Positions 45,790-58,500 of a stretch of 64,000 nt of DNA are shown piece after piece. A program made the position numbers and the translations under genes. A model generated the notes under the pieces. That model was given only the letters and a program-made list of their open reading frames with translations, was not told the origin of the DNA and ran no database searches. This stretch comes from Brasenia schreberi (taxonomy: Eukaryota; Streptophyta; Magnoliopsida; Nymphaeales; Cabombaceae): assembly GCA_036023115.1 (NCBI GenBank), contig JAYKKT010000037.1:1618001-1682000 (forward strand), written 5' to 3'. Position 1 is the first letter of the stretch. Each line of letters begins with the position of its first letter.

Positions 45790-47140
45790 ATGAGATCATG
45801 TTTGAAGTCTTTTGGTTTATGGGAGTATGTTGATGAAGACAAGCAAGTTCCACCATTGAGAGCTAATCCTGATAGCTCAAATAAAGCAACATGAAGAGGA
45901 GAAGATGAAGAGGGAGAGAGTTTGAAGTTGTTTGCACTCGGCCTTGACGAGATGATGTGTTTACAAGCATCATGCATCTAGAAAGACGACCAAGCAAATG
46001 GGATGAAAGGAATGAATGTAAAGGTATAAGAGGTGTTGAGAAAGGGTAAAGGTCCATTAAGCTATTGACTAAGGTCCATTAAGCTAACTCTTAAAAGAGA
46101 GTTTGAAATGCTAAAAATGAAGGAAAATGAATCAGAAGGAGTACACTTCAAAGTGTCCCACTTGGTGAACCAAATGAGGTTATATGGTGAGGTTGTGCAA
46201 GACATCAAGGTAGTGGAAAAGATGCTTGATCCTACCAAAAAATTTGAAGCCAAAGTTGCTTTGCCATTGAAGAATCATGTGATCTCAAGAAACTAATTAT
46301 TTTTGAGATGGTCAAGAAGTTTACAAGCTCAAGAACGAAGGATTTCCATGAGAATGGATGATGTAATTGAAGGTGCATTTCAAGCTAGACATAAGGGAAG
46401 CAATACGGTCAAAGGATCAAAAGAAGCAAAATTATATGATCAAAAAGGAAAGTAAGGTGGATGGGAGTTCAAGTGAATCCACGACAAAGGACAAGTTTCC
46501 TCCTTGTCTAACTTGCAAAAGAACAAACCACAGGAATGATGGGAGTTCAAGTGAATCCACAAAGAAAGGACAAGTTTCCTCCTTTCTAACTTGCAAAAGA
46601 ACAAACCATATGACAAAAGATTGTTGGTATAAGGGAAAGCCTCAAATTAGTGTAACCATTGCAAGAAGTGGGGACATAGAGGGAGGTATTGTAGATTTAA
46701 GCAAAACAATCTCAACCACAACCTACACATCAAGTTAACTTCTCAGATGAATAACCCCAATGAAGATCACTTGTTTATGGCTACTCAAGAATGTTGTTCA
46801 CTTCAAAGGATGTATGGTATGTAGATAGTGGGTGTACAAACCACATGGCAAGGGACTCAAATCTCTTCACTTCTTTGGACAAATTTGTTAGAACCAAAGT
46901 CAAGCTTGGAAATGGAGAAATTGTTCATTTGAAGGGAGAGGTACGATTTCGGTTTACACTAGCAAAGGTCCTAAGTTAATTTATGATGTTTTGTTTATTC
47001 GACTTGGATTAGAATTTGCTTAGTGTTGCACAATTAATGAAGAGAGGATATTCACTTTCATTTAAAAATAATGGTTGTATCATAGGATACGGTGTGGTAT
47101 GCAATGTGCTTTCAAAAGCCATGGCCAAAGAGATCTGGAG
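45790..47140 (+). pseudogene. Copia gag and protease remnant, copia 5
   Basis: MRSCLKSFGLWEYVDEDKQV opens gag; LKREFEMLKMKENESEGVHF, VNQMRLYGEVVQDIKVVEKM and LDPTKKFEAKV follow (46084-46255). A C/H knuckle region, LTCKRTNHMTKDCWYKGKP, ends it near 46650. A 78-bp in-frame tandem duplication (46460-46537 and 46538-46615) gives a second, incomplete knuckle. The protease active site WYVDSGCTNHMARDSNLFTS is at 46808-46870, followed by the start of the integrase spacer (NGCIIGYG near 47075). The frame is broken in several places and there is no reverse transcriptase or LTR. A different copia lineage from copia 1-2. Confidence 0.8.
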
Positions 47141-47199
47141 GTGTATGTGCGTGCATTTAGAACATACACTACGTACATAGATTTTTAGTGAAGATGGTT

Positions 47200-47640
47200 A
47201 ATTTAGATAAACATGTCCGGTTATGAGTAAATCGGCACCGGTGGAACCAAAATTGAGCTGTTTCGAAGATGGTTTTGGTTTTGGTTTCAGAACCATTGGC
47301 ACAGTTTCATTTTTTTAAACAAAGACAATATGCACTCTTTGAAAGTCGAACTCCCTGCCAACTACAACGGTAGGAACCGTCCTGCAGTTAAGCACAGATA
47401 TTTTTGTGATAAAGGGTTTTGAAAAAAATATTTAAAACATAGGTAGCGGCAGTTTGAACCGTCAGTTAAGGTTCTGGTTTTAGGTCGGTTTCCAAAAACC
47501 ATTAATCATAATTGAACGGGAGGTCGCCGGTTCAATCGGTTCTGATTACCACGGGTTTCACGAGTTGTGCAGTGTCGGTTCGAACTGCTGGACTGTTTTA
47601 AGATCTTAAACCGATCATGTGTAGGTTTAAAAACTATAGA
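47200..47640. repeat. GGTTC-rich repeat relic
   Basis: Bounded by taaacatgtccgg and ccgatcatgtgta; the interior is full of ggttcgaac, gaaccgtc and ccggttc motifs, as in the MITEs at 30207 and 39804, but larger and less clean. A SINE-like start (tcgaactccctgccaactac) is embedded near 47345. Confidence 0.45.
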
Positions 47641-47744
47641 ATTTTATACTGCAAAGCAATTCAGAACCAAAAGAAGAAGTTGAGGACAAATCTTTCCCGT
47701 GCATGTATCTACACCATAGAGCTAGAATTTATTTCCTTATTACA

Positions 47745-47845
47745 ACAGGGAGGCTAAAGTTAGATACGCACTCCTGGGTTTCAAACTCACAACCTGCATC
47801 TTAGGAGTCGAATCCACTGCCAGGTGAGCTAAGGCTGTGTGTGTA
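47745..47845 (-). repeat. SINE-like copy
   Basis: Minus strand: CCTTAGCTCACCTGGCAGTG (box A) and GGTTGTGAGTTTGAAACCC (box B), the best-preserved pol III promoter among the copies. Confidence 0.65.
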
Positions 47846-48164
47846 GAGCTCTCAAAATGGGCCTGGCCAGGAGGGCTGGCCAAATTCCGGCCGAGCCATG
47901 ACTAAAGGTCACTCTCGGCCAGCCTGATACTACACGCCAGGTTGGCAGAGAACACCATAAGTCAAGGCAAGGCCTGAACAGTGGTTGTTCATGAATGACT
48001 GACTTTCTCATTTCGACCTTGGTTCCGTAGTAGCAAGTCAGCGAAACCAGAAGAACCAGAAGAATCGTTCTCAATAGACAGAAGATGCTTAGCACTCGTA
48101 GTCTCTGAAGGTTGTGTGGCCAGTTCACATATTTCCTGCGGGGCCAGCCGGGTTGACACCTCTA
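47844..48164. mobile_element. hAT-like MITE
   Basis: Left end TAGAGCTCTCAAAATGGGCC, right end (complement) TAGAGGTGTCAACCCGGC: imperfect inverted repeats of the TAGAGGTGTCAA type widespread in plants. The interior repeats ggccagc/gctggcc. No clean 8-bp duplication is visible. The 99-codon minus-strand frame inside is incidental. Confidence 0.55.
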
Positions 48165-48507
48165 CATGCTGTATGCATACATTTTTAGCAAAGCTTATAG
48201 AGAGAGAGAGATTAGCATGTGTATATGCTTACAGCTTTGAATTTAAAAAGTGAAAAATATTGTTATACTTTCATACTTCACATTAGTACGTGCCTATATG
48301 CTTATACTTATCGATGCTCAAATCAACTTAAAGATTTCAATCGATTTAATCAATGATAGGATTTTAATTTAAAATGAAAAGTATTATTATATTTTCATAC
48401 TTCTCATTTAATGCATTCTTGTACATTAAAATACTTTTTAAATTCAAACTCCATCATTGACCATATTGATCGAGTGATGAAGATCTTAATTAAAATACTG
48501 ATGAGTG

Positions 48508-48726
48508 TACGCATGGCTCCCTCTTTATATATAAAAAATATGATGCAAATCGAAGCTAGGAAGATCTCTAATATTCAAGGGAATTGAGATCTCTAATATT
48601 TAAAGCTATTTAAAGCTATTTATATAGCGTGTGTATGTATGCATATTTAAAGAGGGAGCCATGCGTACATATCACACTTTTTGTGTGTATGTATGCATAT
48701 GTGTACATATATGGCTCCCTCTGTAT
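48508..48726. repeat. Inverted repeat with a third, shorter copy
   Basis: gtacgcatggctccctcttt (48508-48527) is a perfect inverted match to 48648-48668. A related direct copy, tatggctccctctgtata, lies at about 48709-48726. Between the arms, agatctctaatatt is duplicated. Confidence 0.7.
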
Positions 48727-51499
48727 ATGCTTACATATGCGTGTGTATGTATGCATATGTGTGTTTGCATGCGACTGCTAGCAAGCATGTCACACTTTTT
48801 GTCACAGGCAGCTGGCTAAATTGTGGAAAGGTCCACAGTGAAAACATAAGGGCCATAAGCTTTGTGCATTGTTGCTTACGGTTCTAGGAGGGGCCAAGTT
48901 GACCCTAAGATTCTTACTTTAGCACCAAGCATGGTCCTCTTAAAGATAGAGAATCTCATGGAATGCGTGTAACAGAAAATCCCAAATCTTTCTTCTGCCC
49001 ATGAAAACTTGGTTAAGACTAAAAGGAGAATCATAAAGAAAGTTAAAAGATTGAAACTTTGTGAGAGGTACTTTCAGTGGTGGATCTACACTGGAGTTCA
49101 TCCCACCTTAAGCTTGAAAAACTATGAAAGGGTATATAAGCCCACAGATGAACCCGTGGCCATACTGCATATATAGTTTCACTGACCTGCATGAGTTACG
49201 ACTACAACTCGACACGTGCCAATGCCACATGGTCACCCCTCGCATGAGTATAAACGTAAGCGACGTTCAAACAAAAATAGCCCAATTCTAACTCAAATAA
49301 AATATATCAAACCCAAATGTCTACAAGTGTAAACAATTTGTTAAAAATGATGCAAGACTCACCGACATAGTTCTTAAAAGTTATGTATAAACGTCTAAAT
49401 AAACTAACTCTCAATTATATTGTACCATTCTCAAATTATCACTCGAACAATCTCTTAATCGGCACCATGTACTCTCGAAATGTCAACTTTAGGATAAGCT
49501 ATAAGATAATAGGATGACCTCCGATTCATAACTTAATAGAAAAGTTATACAACCTCCAATAGAATTTATATTAAAAGTATGTATGTTTGACAATCATTTT
49601 ATACCAAATCATATTTGTATTTCAAGTCATGCTTTCAAATTCATACTCACTCACACATCCATCCGTTACGATAATTACATACCACATTGTGTTTGCCTCA
49701 AGGTCACATGATTTGTCCGACCCTTACGCAAATTTGGTCTATCTCATCCACGATCGTCATATCATGTTGACGCTTATGACAAAGTGCCTGAGAACACACT
49801 CTATATTTATCTCAAGCTTGAGAGACTATGAATATTAGAGATCTCACACAAGGGAACATACAAGGGAACAAAAGTGTCTATCCCATCAACGACTGAAAAG
49901 CTATTAAAGCTTTCCTTTTTGAAATACAAGGGAACATACAAGGCAATGCAAGCCTTCCTTGGGAATTGAACTCTCCACCAGCTACAACGGTGGGGAGACC
50001 TCTGTCAGGACCTATTTGTAAGGGGAGTTGGAAGAAATATTTAAAGCTAAAGGTATCTTGAAACGGGCAGTTTCAATCCTGGTTCTGAACTGGTTTTCAC
50101 AAACCATGAACTGTAACCAAACCAGGGAGTCCCTGGTTCCATGGGCGGTTCGGTTCTGGTTCGAACTGCCAGACCAGTTCTGAACTGGCCATGTATGTAT
50201 ATGTATATAAATAGTGTTAATCCAATCAATTGGTTGAGACAATCTAATTAAGTGAACAAAAAAATTTGTATAAAATTAGATTTTGACTTGTTTCTAATGA
50301 GCTTTTTACAAAACTACAGCTTTATGTTTTTATTGGGTTTACCCATCTCGAACGAACTAACTTGCCAAATACGAATAAAATTTTGAGTAACAGATGAGCT
50401 ATTTCTCCTTAGGTATCGAACTTACAACCTTTACTTGTGAGTTGAACTCCTAGCCAGTGAGCTATTGCTCGTTGGGGTATGAGCTAGTTCTTTATTTCAA
50501 CAAATTTATAAACAATGAGGTTTTAAATCTACTAATTTTGTCAATCATCAAAGCAGCTATGCATTTTCAATTGCTGAAACCTAAAGATCTCCTGAAAAAT
50601 TATCGAAATCAAATTCTCTAAAACAAGTTTTTCAAGTAGCTATAGAGATAGATGTTCATGATGGCTGGGTGCAAGTTCGATACCCATGCTTACATTAATC
50701 CAGATTTTAAGGCATGCAAATGAAAATTATCAATGGAAACAATAGTGAGCCAATGTGGGGCACCCGCCCCCATCAAAAATTTATAAAATTAATTAGCAAT
50801 AATGATACAGCTTCTTAATAGAGGAGCTGATAATAGATGATTCTTATGAATCAGTTTACCTATCAGAGGTCATACGGCTCTTCACTTGCCATTTTTCCTT
50901 TGGAAAGAGCAGTCCTATAGAGCTGGGAGGTAAGACCATGCTCTTGGCAAGGACTGGGCTCGGCTTGTCGAAAGCTCCGACGTGTGCAGTTTGTTAATTT
51001 TACATGAGCAGATATCAACAAGCACGTTTAAGGTTGGACCGATAGGCTCGTAGTATTTACTTGGTTATGTTGATATAACACACGTTAAACAAAAGCATCT
51101 ACCTAACTAGTTGCATGGTTGCAACATTGCTTTAGTCAAGTAGTGATCACAAAGTGAAATATTTGGCATTGTCGCATTTCCCTTTATGTATTCGGAATTT
51201 CCTATGGCCTGAATAGCTAATTCCGGTGGATAGGGCACATGTACCGTTGGCTAGCTTGGCCGTCGAGCCTAGCAGTTGTACATGACCATATACACCAAGC
51301 ATGTCATACGCCCTATTGACCTTGTAGATCCACAATATTGGATCTTCAGATGAAGCAAAGGCTCGCAAACCATGGCTTCCATCGTTGCTTACTTGAGACC
51401 ATTGTTAAATGACTCACAAAGTGTCAAATACGCATTAAATAAGCCACTTGGGACTACAGGTGATGTATGTTAGTACTTTTAAGGCGAAGGGAAAGAAAT
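48727..51499. other. Intergenic DNA with small repeats
   Basis: Contains SINE-like copies (minus strand 49955-50010 and 50395-50475, GGTTGTAAGTTCGATACC; plus strand 50645-50705, GGTGCAAGTTCGATACCC) and a GGTTC-rich relic at 50040-50200. A minus-strand frame 51147-51368 (FASSEDPILWIYKVNRAYDM) faintly resembles a gypsy-type gag start but is too short to claim. Otherwise nothing. Confidence 0.45.
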
Positions 51500-51520
51500 G
51501 GGTGGAGTGGGGTGGGGGGG
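51500..51520 (+). other. Possible G-quadruplex
   Basis: GGGTGGAGTGGGGTGGGGGG, then G: four or more G-runs separated by short loops. Located in intergenic DNA. Confidence 0.4.
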
Positions 51521-51764
51521 CTGTCCCGAAACAACGGGAGAGGATCCAGGAGGTCCCTCCCTTTTCCTCCCCACTGCCTATTTCGGTCTTCCTCTAACAG
51601 CCAGCTGTCGACGGGAATGCCTACAAGTGTATACCGTAGGCTCTTCTGTGAACCCCATAAAAAAAAAGGTGACCTTTTGGTTTAAATGAAGAACACAAGA
51701 AAAAGTTGGTATCGCAAAACTCGGAGAATCACTCCCATGGATGGGACTCCAATGAGGAAGGGTT

Positions 51765-51940
51765 TGAAAAATTAGACGGACAACACATTAAAAGAAAAAA
51801 AGGTTTCAAAAGTGTTGCAAAGAAACAATAATAATAATGGTATTGAATTTTTTAGGGTTAAATGCTGACGTGATACAAGAATGAGCTAAGATTTCAAATA
51901 ACTGAATCCACTTTGTGTGGGAAAAGGTCTGGCTTTTGCT
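51765..51940 (+). mobile_element. RTE LINE 3' fragment
   Basis: Degenerate C-terminal coding relic with aaaagtgttgcaaagaaaca and the 3' block actttgtgtgggaaaaggtc; the TTG tail is lost. Confidence 0.5.
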
Positions 51941-52336
51941 TCTGTTCTGAAAGGGTCTAGTTTTAAAGTTGGAACTGTAGTTGCCCAGTTATTTGACCAG
52001 CAATGAACACTTGTAGAACAAGGAAAGATAGCACTAAGTGATATTACAAACATAAAAAAGAGGATATCTATTGAAAAGGAGAACCATCTTGAGACAACAA
52101 ATGAGAAAGAAAGCAAATCATATTCCCAAGTCTAGAAACAAAGAGAGGTACAGCTCCACAATAACCAACATAGACTATTTCTTTCTGTTCAAGAAACAGT
52201 CATGGATTCCCAGACATGACATTACAAAATGAAAAGAAGAAACAATCATACAGCTTCCAACAGGAACAGATTGGTTGCATTCCTTCAGCTCTATGAACCA
52301 CCAACTGATCTTGATTGGCAAAATGCAAAGGCCTTC

Positions 52337-52339
<3 letters not shown>

Positions 52340-52393
<54 letters not shown>
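52340..52393. repeat. (GA)n microsatellite
   Basis: About 54 bp of GA repeat, probably in or just past the 3' UTR of the PP2A B' gene. Confidence 0.95.
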
Positions 52394-52396
<3 letters not shown>

Positions 52397-52531
52397 TCAT
52401 GATCTGCGTCTAACCCTGGATATAAATCAAAAACGTTGTCTCAAACTTTCAGCAGCAATATTTCATAATATTAGTGTATGTCCTTCCAACAAATTCAGGA
52501 GGAATATTGTGGCTGAAAAAGTTATGCTCCT

Positions 52532-55500
52532 TTAACTTACAAGTACCATGTCCTCGTGTTTTTCCTTAGCTACAGCCTCAGTTTCAAGTCTTTTCCATAC
52601 CAGTTCACGCATTTCTTCCAACATCTTTGCCTTGGCCTCTTTTTCCATATGCTGGCGCTGACATTCAAGGAACAGCTCATTGTCCATCTCTGAGAACATC
52701 TTTCGGACGTTCAGAGTCAGGCCATGAACTGCCTGATTCCAATGAGACTGTATGTTCTTCTCCAGGGCCTCAAAGATGATTGGCAGTATCACTTTACGAT
52801 TTTGAGCTATCAAGCTGACTATGTGATCGTTGTTCCATAGGAAAAGAGATCTCTCAGCAACCTGCCATAGACACTGTTAGGAAAAGTTCTGAAGACATAC
52901 TAAAAAAAAAGGCAGGATTTTCTCTCAGATTAAATCAAAGATCTAATGGGATATTGATAGAAATATGTAAGCAAGCACTCCAGCATCCAAATTCGAGTAC
53001 TTCAATATTCAGTCACATCCATTAGAGAACAATTAGATATGTCAAACATCCAGCCCATGTTTGTCTCGTTGACCATGCTGCCAAAGTGCTCTCACCACAT
53101 GCGCTCCTCATCACAGGATGAACATATATGTTCTAGATATGTTAGATACTGCTTGTAGAAGACATTTTCTAGTCACTATATGTTGATACTGCTTGTAGAA
53201 GACATTTCCCAGTCACTAACGGATTCCTCAATCAAGAACAAAGGAAAGTCACTCTCTGGTGCGAGTGCAGTGTATGTGTTCCAGTAGCTTTCTTGCTTCA
53301 CATAAACAGTTCTGGAGATTCAGAGAAAACTCATGATTACCTTTGACACATCATTCTAATCAGAGGTAAACGCTAAAATCAGTCTATCTTATTCTTAGGT
53401 ATTACTTGCTGCCCTATAATGGTTAACACTGCCTATTACTACATCTTTAGAAACAACAATTCAGAAATTGTTGAAAGAACGAACAGAAAAAGTCTATGCA
53501 ATTTCTTTCTAATAGGCCGCCCTTCACACGGTTAACTGCAGGTATTCCTACCGTTGGTTGCAATATAAAAAGTTCAGACTGCGGATAAAAATAAAAGCAT
53601 CTTTTATATTTAACAAATCCAGAAAGCGCAGCAATATAGAAGCATAATGGCCCGTATATTCCTTCAGATGATTAGCCAGTAGTTACATTGATGCACTAGT
53701 AGTATTTTCATTTCAAAGTGAACAGGTTTGGGTGGTCTATTTTTAAGCTGGGATCTCAAAATTTCAAACCCAAATGCATAGCATCATAAAGTCCTCTCCC
53801 TTGCAACATGAAACAATAAAAAGAATCTGTATGTCCAATTTATCATAGGACTGGGTCAAATCCCTAAGAACCTATGCCATCATCAATCGCTGCAAGCAGG
53901 GAATGAGTGTTTGGCACCAATAAAACATTAGCAAAGAATAACCATATAAACTGAAACAACAGAATTAATTGAACAAGGATAAAAGATTCACACTAGTTCT
54001 AAAAACTAACAAGAAACATATCAAACTGATCTAAAATATAAAATACGCATACTTCATGATTACCAGACAATAGACTGCGAGAAAGAACCTAGGAAGCAGT
54101 TGCTGACCAACACATCAGTCGTGTTCAATTTCTATGCTTTTTGGTACAATGTTATACTCTGAGTAGTAGTTGCAGAACCTCATAAATGATAGAAAGTGAT
54201 TGAGACTAGATTGGATGATCCATCAATCCAGCTCCAAATCAGTAATGGCCTTTAGATTGGACTATTTGGTTTTCAAATTTGTAATCAGGTGAAAAAATTA
54301 GTGTCTCCGGATTATGTAATTCAGTTTGTCACATACGGTACTTTCATCTCTTCAGACTGGTAAAATCTGGTTCGCCAAATGTGTAGCTGGAATGTGACAA
54401 ACCCCATTAAACTTGTTCTGTAAAATTCCCATTGGTTGCTGATCTCTAAATTTGAGGAAATTCCAACCTTCCCAAATTGCTTGTTAAGACTTTACCTAGA
54501 TGAAGAGGAATCTCATAGAAGTCCATGCATCAACAAACCAAACATCAGAAGATTAAGATAAAACTGGCTGCACATAGATAATTTACATGGTTAGAGACGG
54601 GTTATGTGAAAACCTCTCAGTAATATTGGTACATGACCAAATCCTGTATGAAGATCATCATAAGGTTTCCGTAAAATCAGATTCTTGTCCTAAAGGCAAC
54701 CGTGTATGATGGAATGATGTTACGTGAAAACAAACATCAGCATTGATAAATGAAATGGCAAAATGGTTTAAGCTAGCTGTGTTTCCAAAAGGAAAAGAGG
54801 ACAATCAAATACTATGATGACTCACAATTATCATTATCATACTTATGCTGGTGATTATGTGGCTGTACACTAAGGACAGCAGTAACAAGACACCGATGCC
54901 ACTACAGAACACACACAAACACACACAGATGGAGCTGGCGAAAAAATATAAGTGAAGAGAGATGCAGAGAGAGAGAGAATGAAGAATAAGGGGGCTTTAT
55001 ATAAAATCCTAGACGATGAATGGGCCACATAAGGTCCCTAAGCAGACAATCTGCTTAAACAAGGCGTTTAATCGCCTGAGCTCACTATGGGAACTTAGCT
55101 CATATGCAAATGCATGCACGCACTGTTGCAGAGATTCCACTTAAACAAGACGTTTAATCACCTGATGCTGCTATGAGAGTTAAGGGCCCAAATGCAGACG
55201 CATATTTGTTCTATTGACAACATAGATGCCACGGAGAATGAAAATCAATAAACTGGAAAAAAATAACATGTTATAAGATGGCCTGGCAACTTGAATGCGG
55301 TAAGTGGTTAGTGATCTTACCATAGAGGGGGCTATTAGGGCCCTTATGGAGGTGAATAAAACTACAGTGAAACAAGGCACAAACTAGCAAATGCTTCAAA
55401 AGTTATAACGCTCAAATTGACAATATGCTTTTGACGTTAACATCCTTGTGAGAAGTTTTTGCAATGTTATAACTATCACATCATATCACACAATATTACA

Positions 55501-58500
55501 ACATTATTGTGTATCAAAGAAAAGCTTTATCAGGTTTATAGGCCCTTATCATACAGCATGATGTAGCATTGCTTCATTTTGTACAAGTTAGATTTCAGTT
55601 CTCATCTCTCAAAGTTGGAACCCCAAACTCATTAGGAGGGTTCATTTTTCTGTTGTTATGATTCTATCATAACTGTCTTTTCCGTTTCATTGAAAATTGA
55701 TTTACAGTATCAATGCTCATGATATCCCCTTCTATGCTTTGCAGTATGATACCTCTGGCATTACAACCTTTACGACAATACCGGTGTCTACATCAACTCT
55801 GTTCATGGATTGGATTTCATATCACTATCAGCCCCTTTGTGTTTCTATGGGTAGAAGAGCTCTGCATAAATGTATGACCATATCAACAAATATTTAAGTC
55901 TCCTCTTCTGAACCCTTTTTCTTGAGTTTTCCTATGAAATTACCATGAAAACTTGCGATTTTGGCAAAAGGAACTCTTTCATGTTTTTTACAAGCCCAAA
56001 CTATTTGTTTTGCATCTCATAATAACAATCCAATCTGGAAATACTGCATGCATGTTAAGACAGAATGGTCCTTTTATGCACTTTGTGTGGTTACGTTCTT
56101 CACGGTGGAGCCTCGCATAGGAAGGATAACCAGATTAGGTAAGTGCAGCCAAGTTTAATTGTCCCACAAGAAATAAAAATTGACATGATTTAAGCAGTAG
56201 AAGCTATAAGAGTACGAAAGGAAATAGGATATGGAAGGGGAAGGGCTTGTAAATGGAGATGATCGTTCTAAAAAGAAGTGGTGTATTCTGTTAATGATGT
56301 TATGTTTTTTATGTTAACAATTTCGAAATTTATATTTATTTGGTAATGATATTATGGTTTTAACATGAAGTATCTTATGATTAATTTGGTTATGCATGTT
56401 TTTGGGGATCTTTTGGGTTTCTTAAATTATTTCACTATGAGGATGAAGATGAAAAATTGGGTCATATTCTACCCTGTCCTATGGTATGACGTAAATGTGT
56501 ATTATAGCTCCTGTGATATTGGGTGCAAACTCGTTCTATGCCATTAGTTTTAAATCTTTTGACAACTACCACCCCGCTAAGCTCTTTTACAAAGAAATAG
56601 GTCAAAATTGAATTTAAATAGGACTACGACCATAGAAATTATTCAATAAAGATAAGTTTAACAAAAACATCATGGAAATGAAAAGTGCCTTCGGTTAGGA
56701 CCATAGCTTCACAACATACACAAATTTTAATAGTTTATTGCATTCGAATTTCTGGCTTTGTCTCTACCTAATATAATATTAAACCCGTGTTGTCATTTAC
56801 AACTCTGCATCACCCATTTCTCTTTCATTCTTACTTATATCTCTCGGATAAGTCCTCAGGTCAGCAAACTAATAGAAGCCATCCCTCAAATACAAAACAA
56901 AGACAGCTTCACAAGAAGAACTAAGAGCAACAATGACACAATGCCCTTTCCATATAAGGGCCAGGAGACACAAAAATGTTAACCCAATAAAGAAGGGAGA
57001 TATTCCACACTTCTGCAAATGGTAAATGAAAGCTATAAGCTAACCGTTATACCAATAAATGGGTAAGATTTTAATATCTAAGATTGAACACGATCATTAC
57101 CAAAAAAATATTTCTAGACGCATCAGCTCCCAATTAGTGAAAAAGTGAGACATTTCGTAAAAGCTCTCCTTGCATTAAGAATGACCACAAAAAGCCATTT
57201 TCATTTAAGTCAGACTCTTATAAGTAAGAGACCATGGATGCTTGAAATTAAAAACATTTTTCTGAGGAACTTATGGAAACTACAAGAACATCTTAATCCA
57301 GTCTGTTGACAGCTAAATACAAAAGAATTCTCCATAATCCCATTTCAGACCTCAAGGGTATTCATCAGCTAGTTCCTTAGTCCATCCTATGTACAGGAAC
57401 ATGTTGACCTACTTCAACAAGTTTATGCATTAGGTATACGCAGCAGCATCTGCTACTCCTTTGTAGGCATCGTAGTAGGAAATGATATACTTCAACAAAG
57501 AAAGTCCTTCATGATTATGTGTGTATTTGTCTGCATAAGCAAAACTAAAGTGGAAGTCAAGGTTTTCAGACATTTTGGCATAGATCCATTTAAGCCAAAT
57601 ATCTCAGAATTCACAAAACACTAGAAAGGCAACCGCTGGGATAAAATAAGTTCTGTAGGCTTATAATTTGAAGAAGATATGTAAGGACTTTATCGTCTAA
57701 ATAATCAAATCCATCCTCCTCCTATTCACACACAAGGAGTACAACTGCCAGTATATAGCATGAATATTAACGAAGGTGTGGCAACCATGATACATATGCT
57801 TTCAGAATGAAGACATTTTACGAACAAATGTCAAGGTAGCGAGTGTTGGCCTGCTGGAGGCCAACATAGCTACAATATTGATGCAAGAGTGCAGCTAATG
57901 TGTATCTTATACACACCGAAAATGTAAAGCATGCATCTGCATGGCACATGCATTATCACATGTATGTAAGAAAATTTAGGCCCCAATAGATGTCTGCGGC
58001 ACTGCCATAGACAAAGTTCCACCGATTATGGAAGAATGACCCATTCTGTATTTTACCATGATCCAATGATTATTGTATCTATCTACAAAGTACAAACTTC
58101 TCTATTTTGCAGTCTTGTGGATTCTAACAATCCATTTTTTCAGCTTCCTAAGAAAAATCATCATCCACAGCTATGGACATTTTCGACTCATCCTCTTTTT
58201 GTTAGAGAAACTGGTGTTCAAAACCCACCACATTCACGTCCCCTATGATGGTGTGACCAAGGCATCCAGATTTTTCTTTCAACTCTTTTGAGGTGCGCAT
58301 GTTACCTAGTCCTAATCTTGCAATTCTATGAAAGGATAGGAAAGGACATCTACTATAAAATTAACGGGCAAAACCATCAAGTGCAAGATGAAATAATAAC
58401 AATAAAGTACCTGGAAGTGTGAACTATTCAAGCAGCGGCCTATTTGCCTGAAAAGTGGGACCATGCAACGCTGAAATTCTGCTGATTGTGTTGCTTCAAG

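Noticed and set aside
47829..48128. 99-codon minus-strand frame
   Set aside because: It lies inside a hAT-like MITE; low complexity and no homology recognised.
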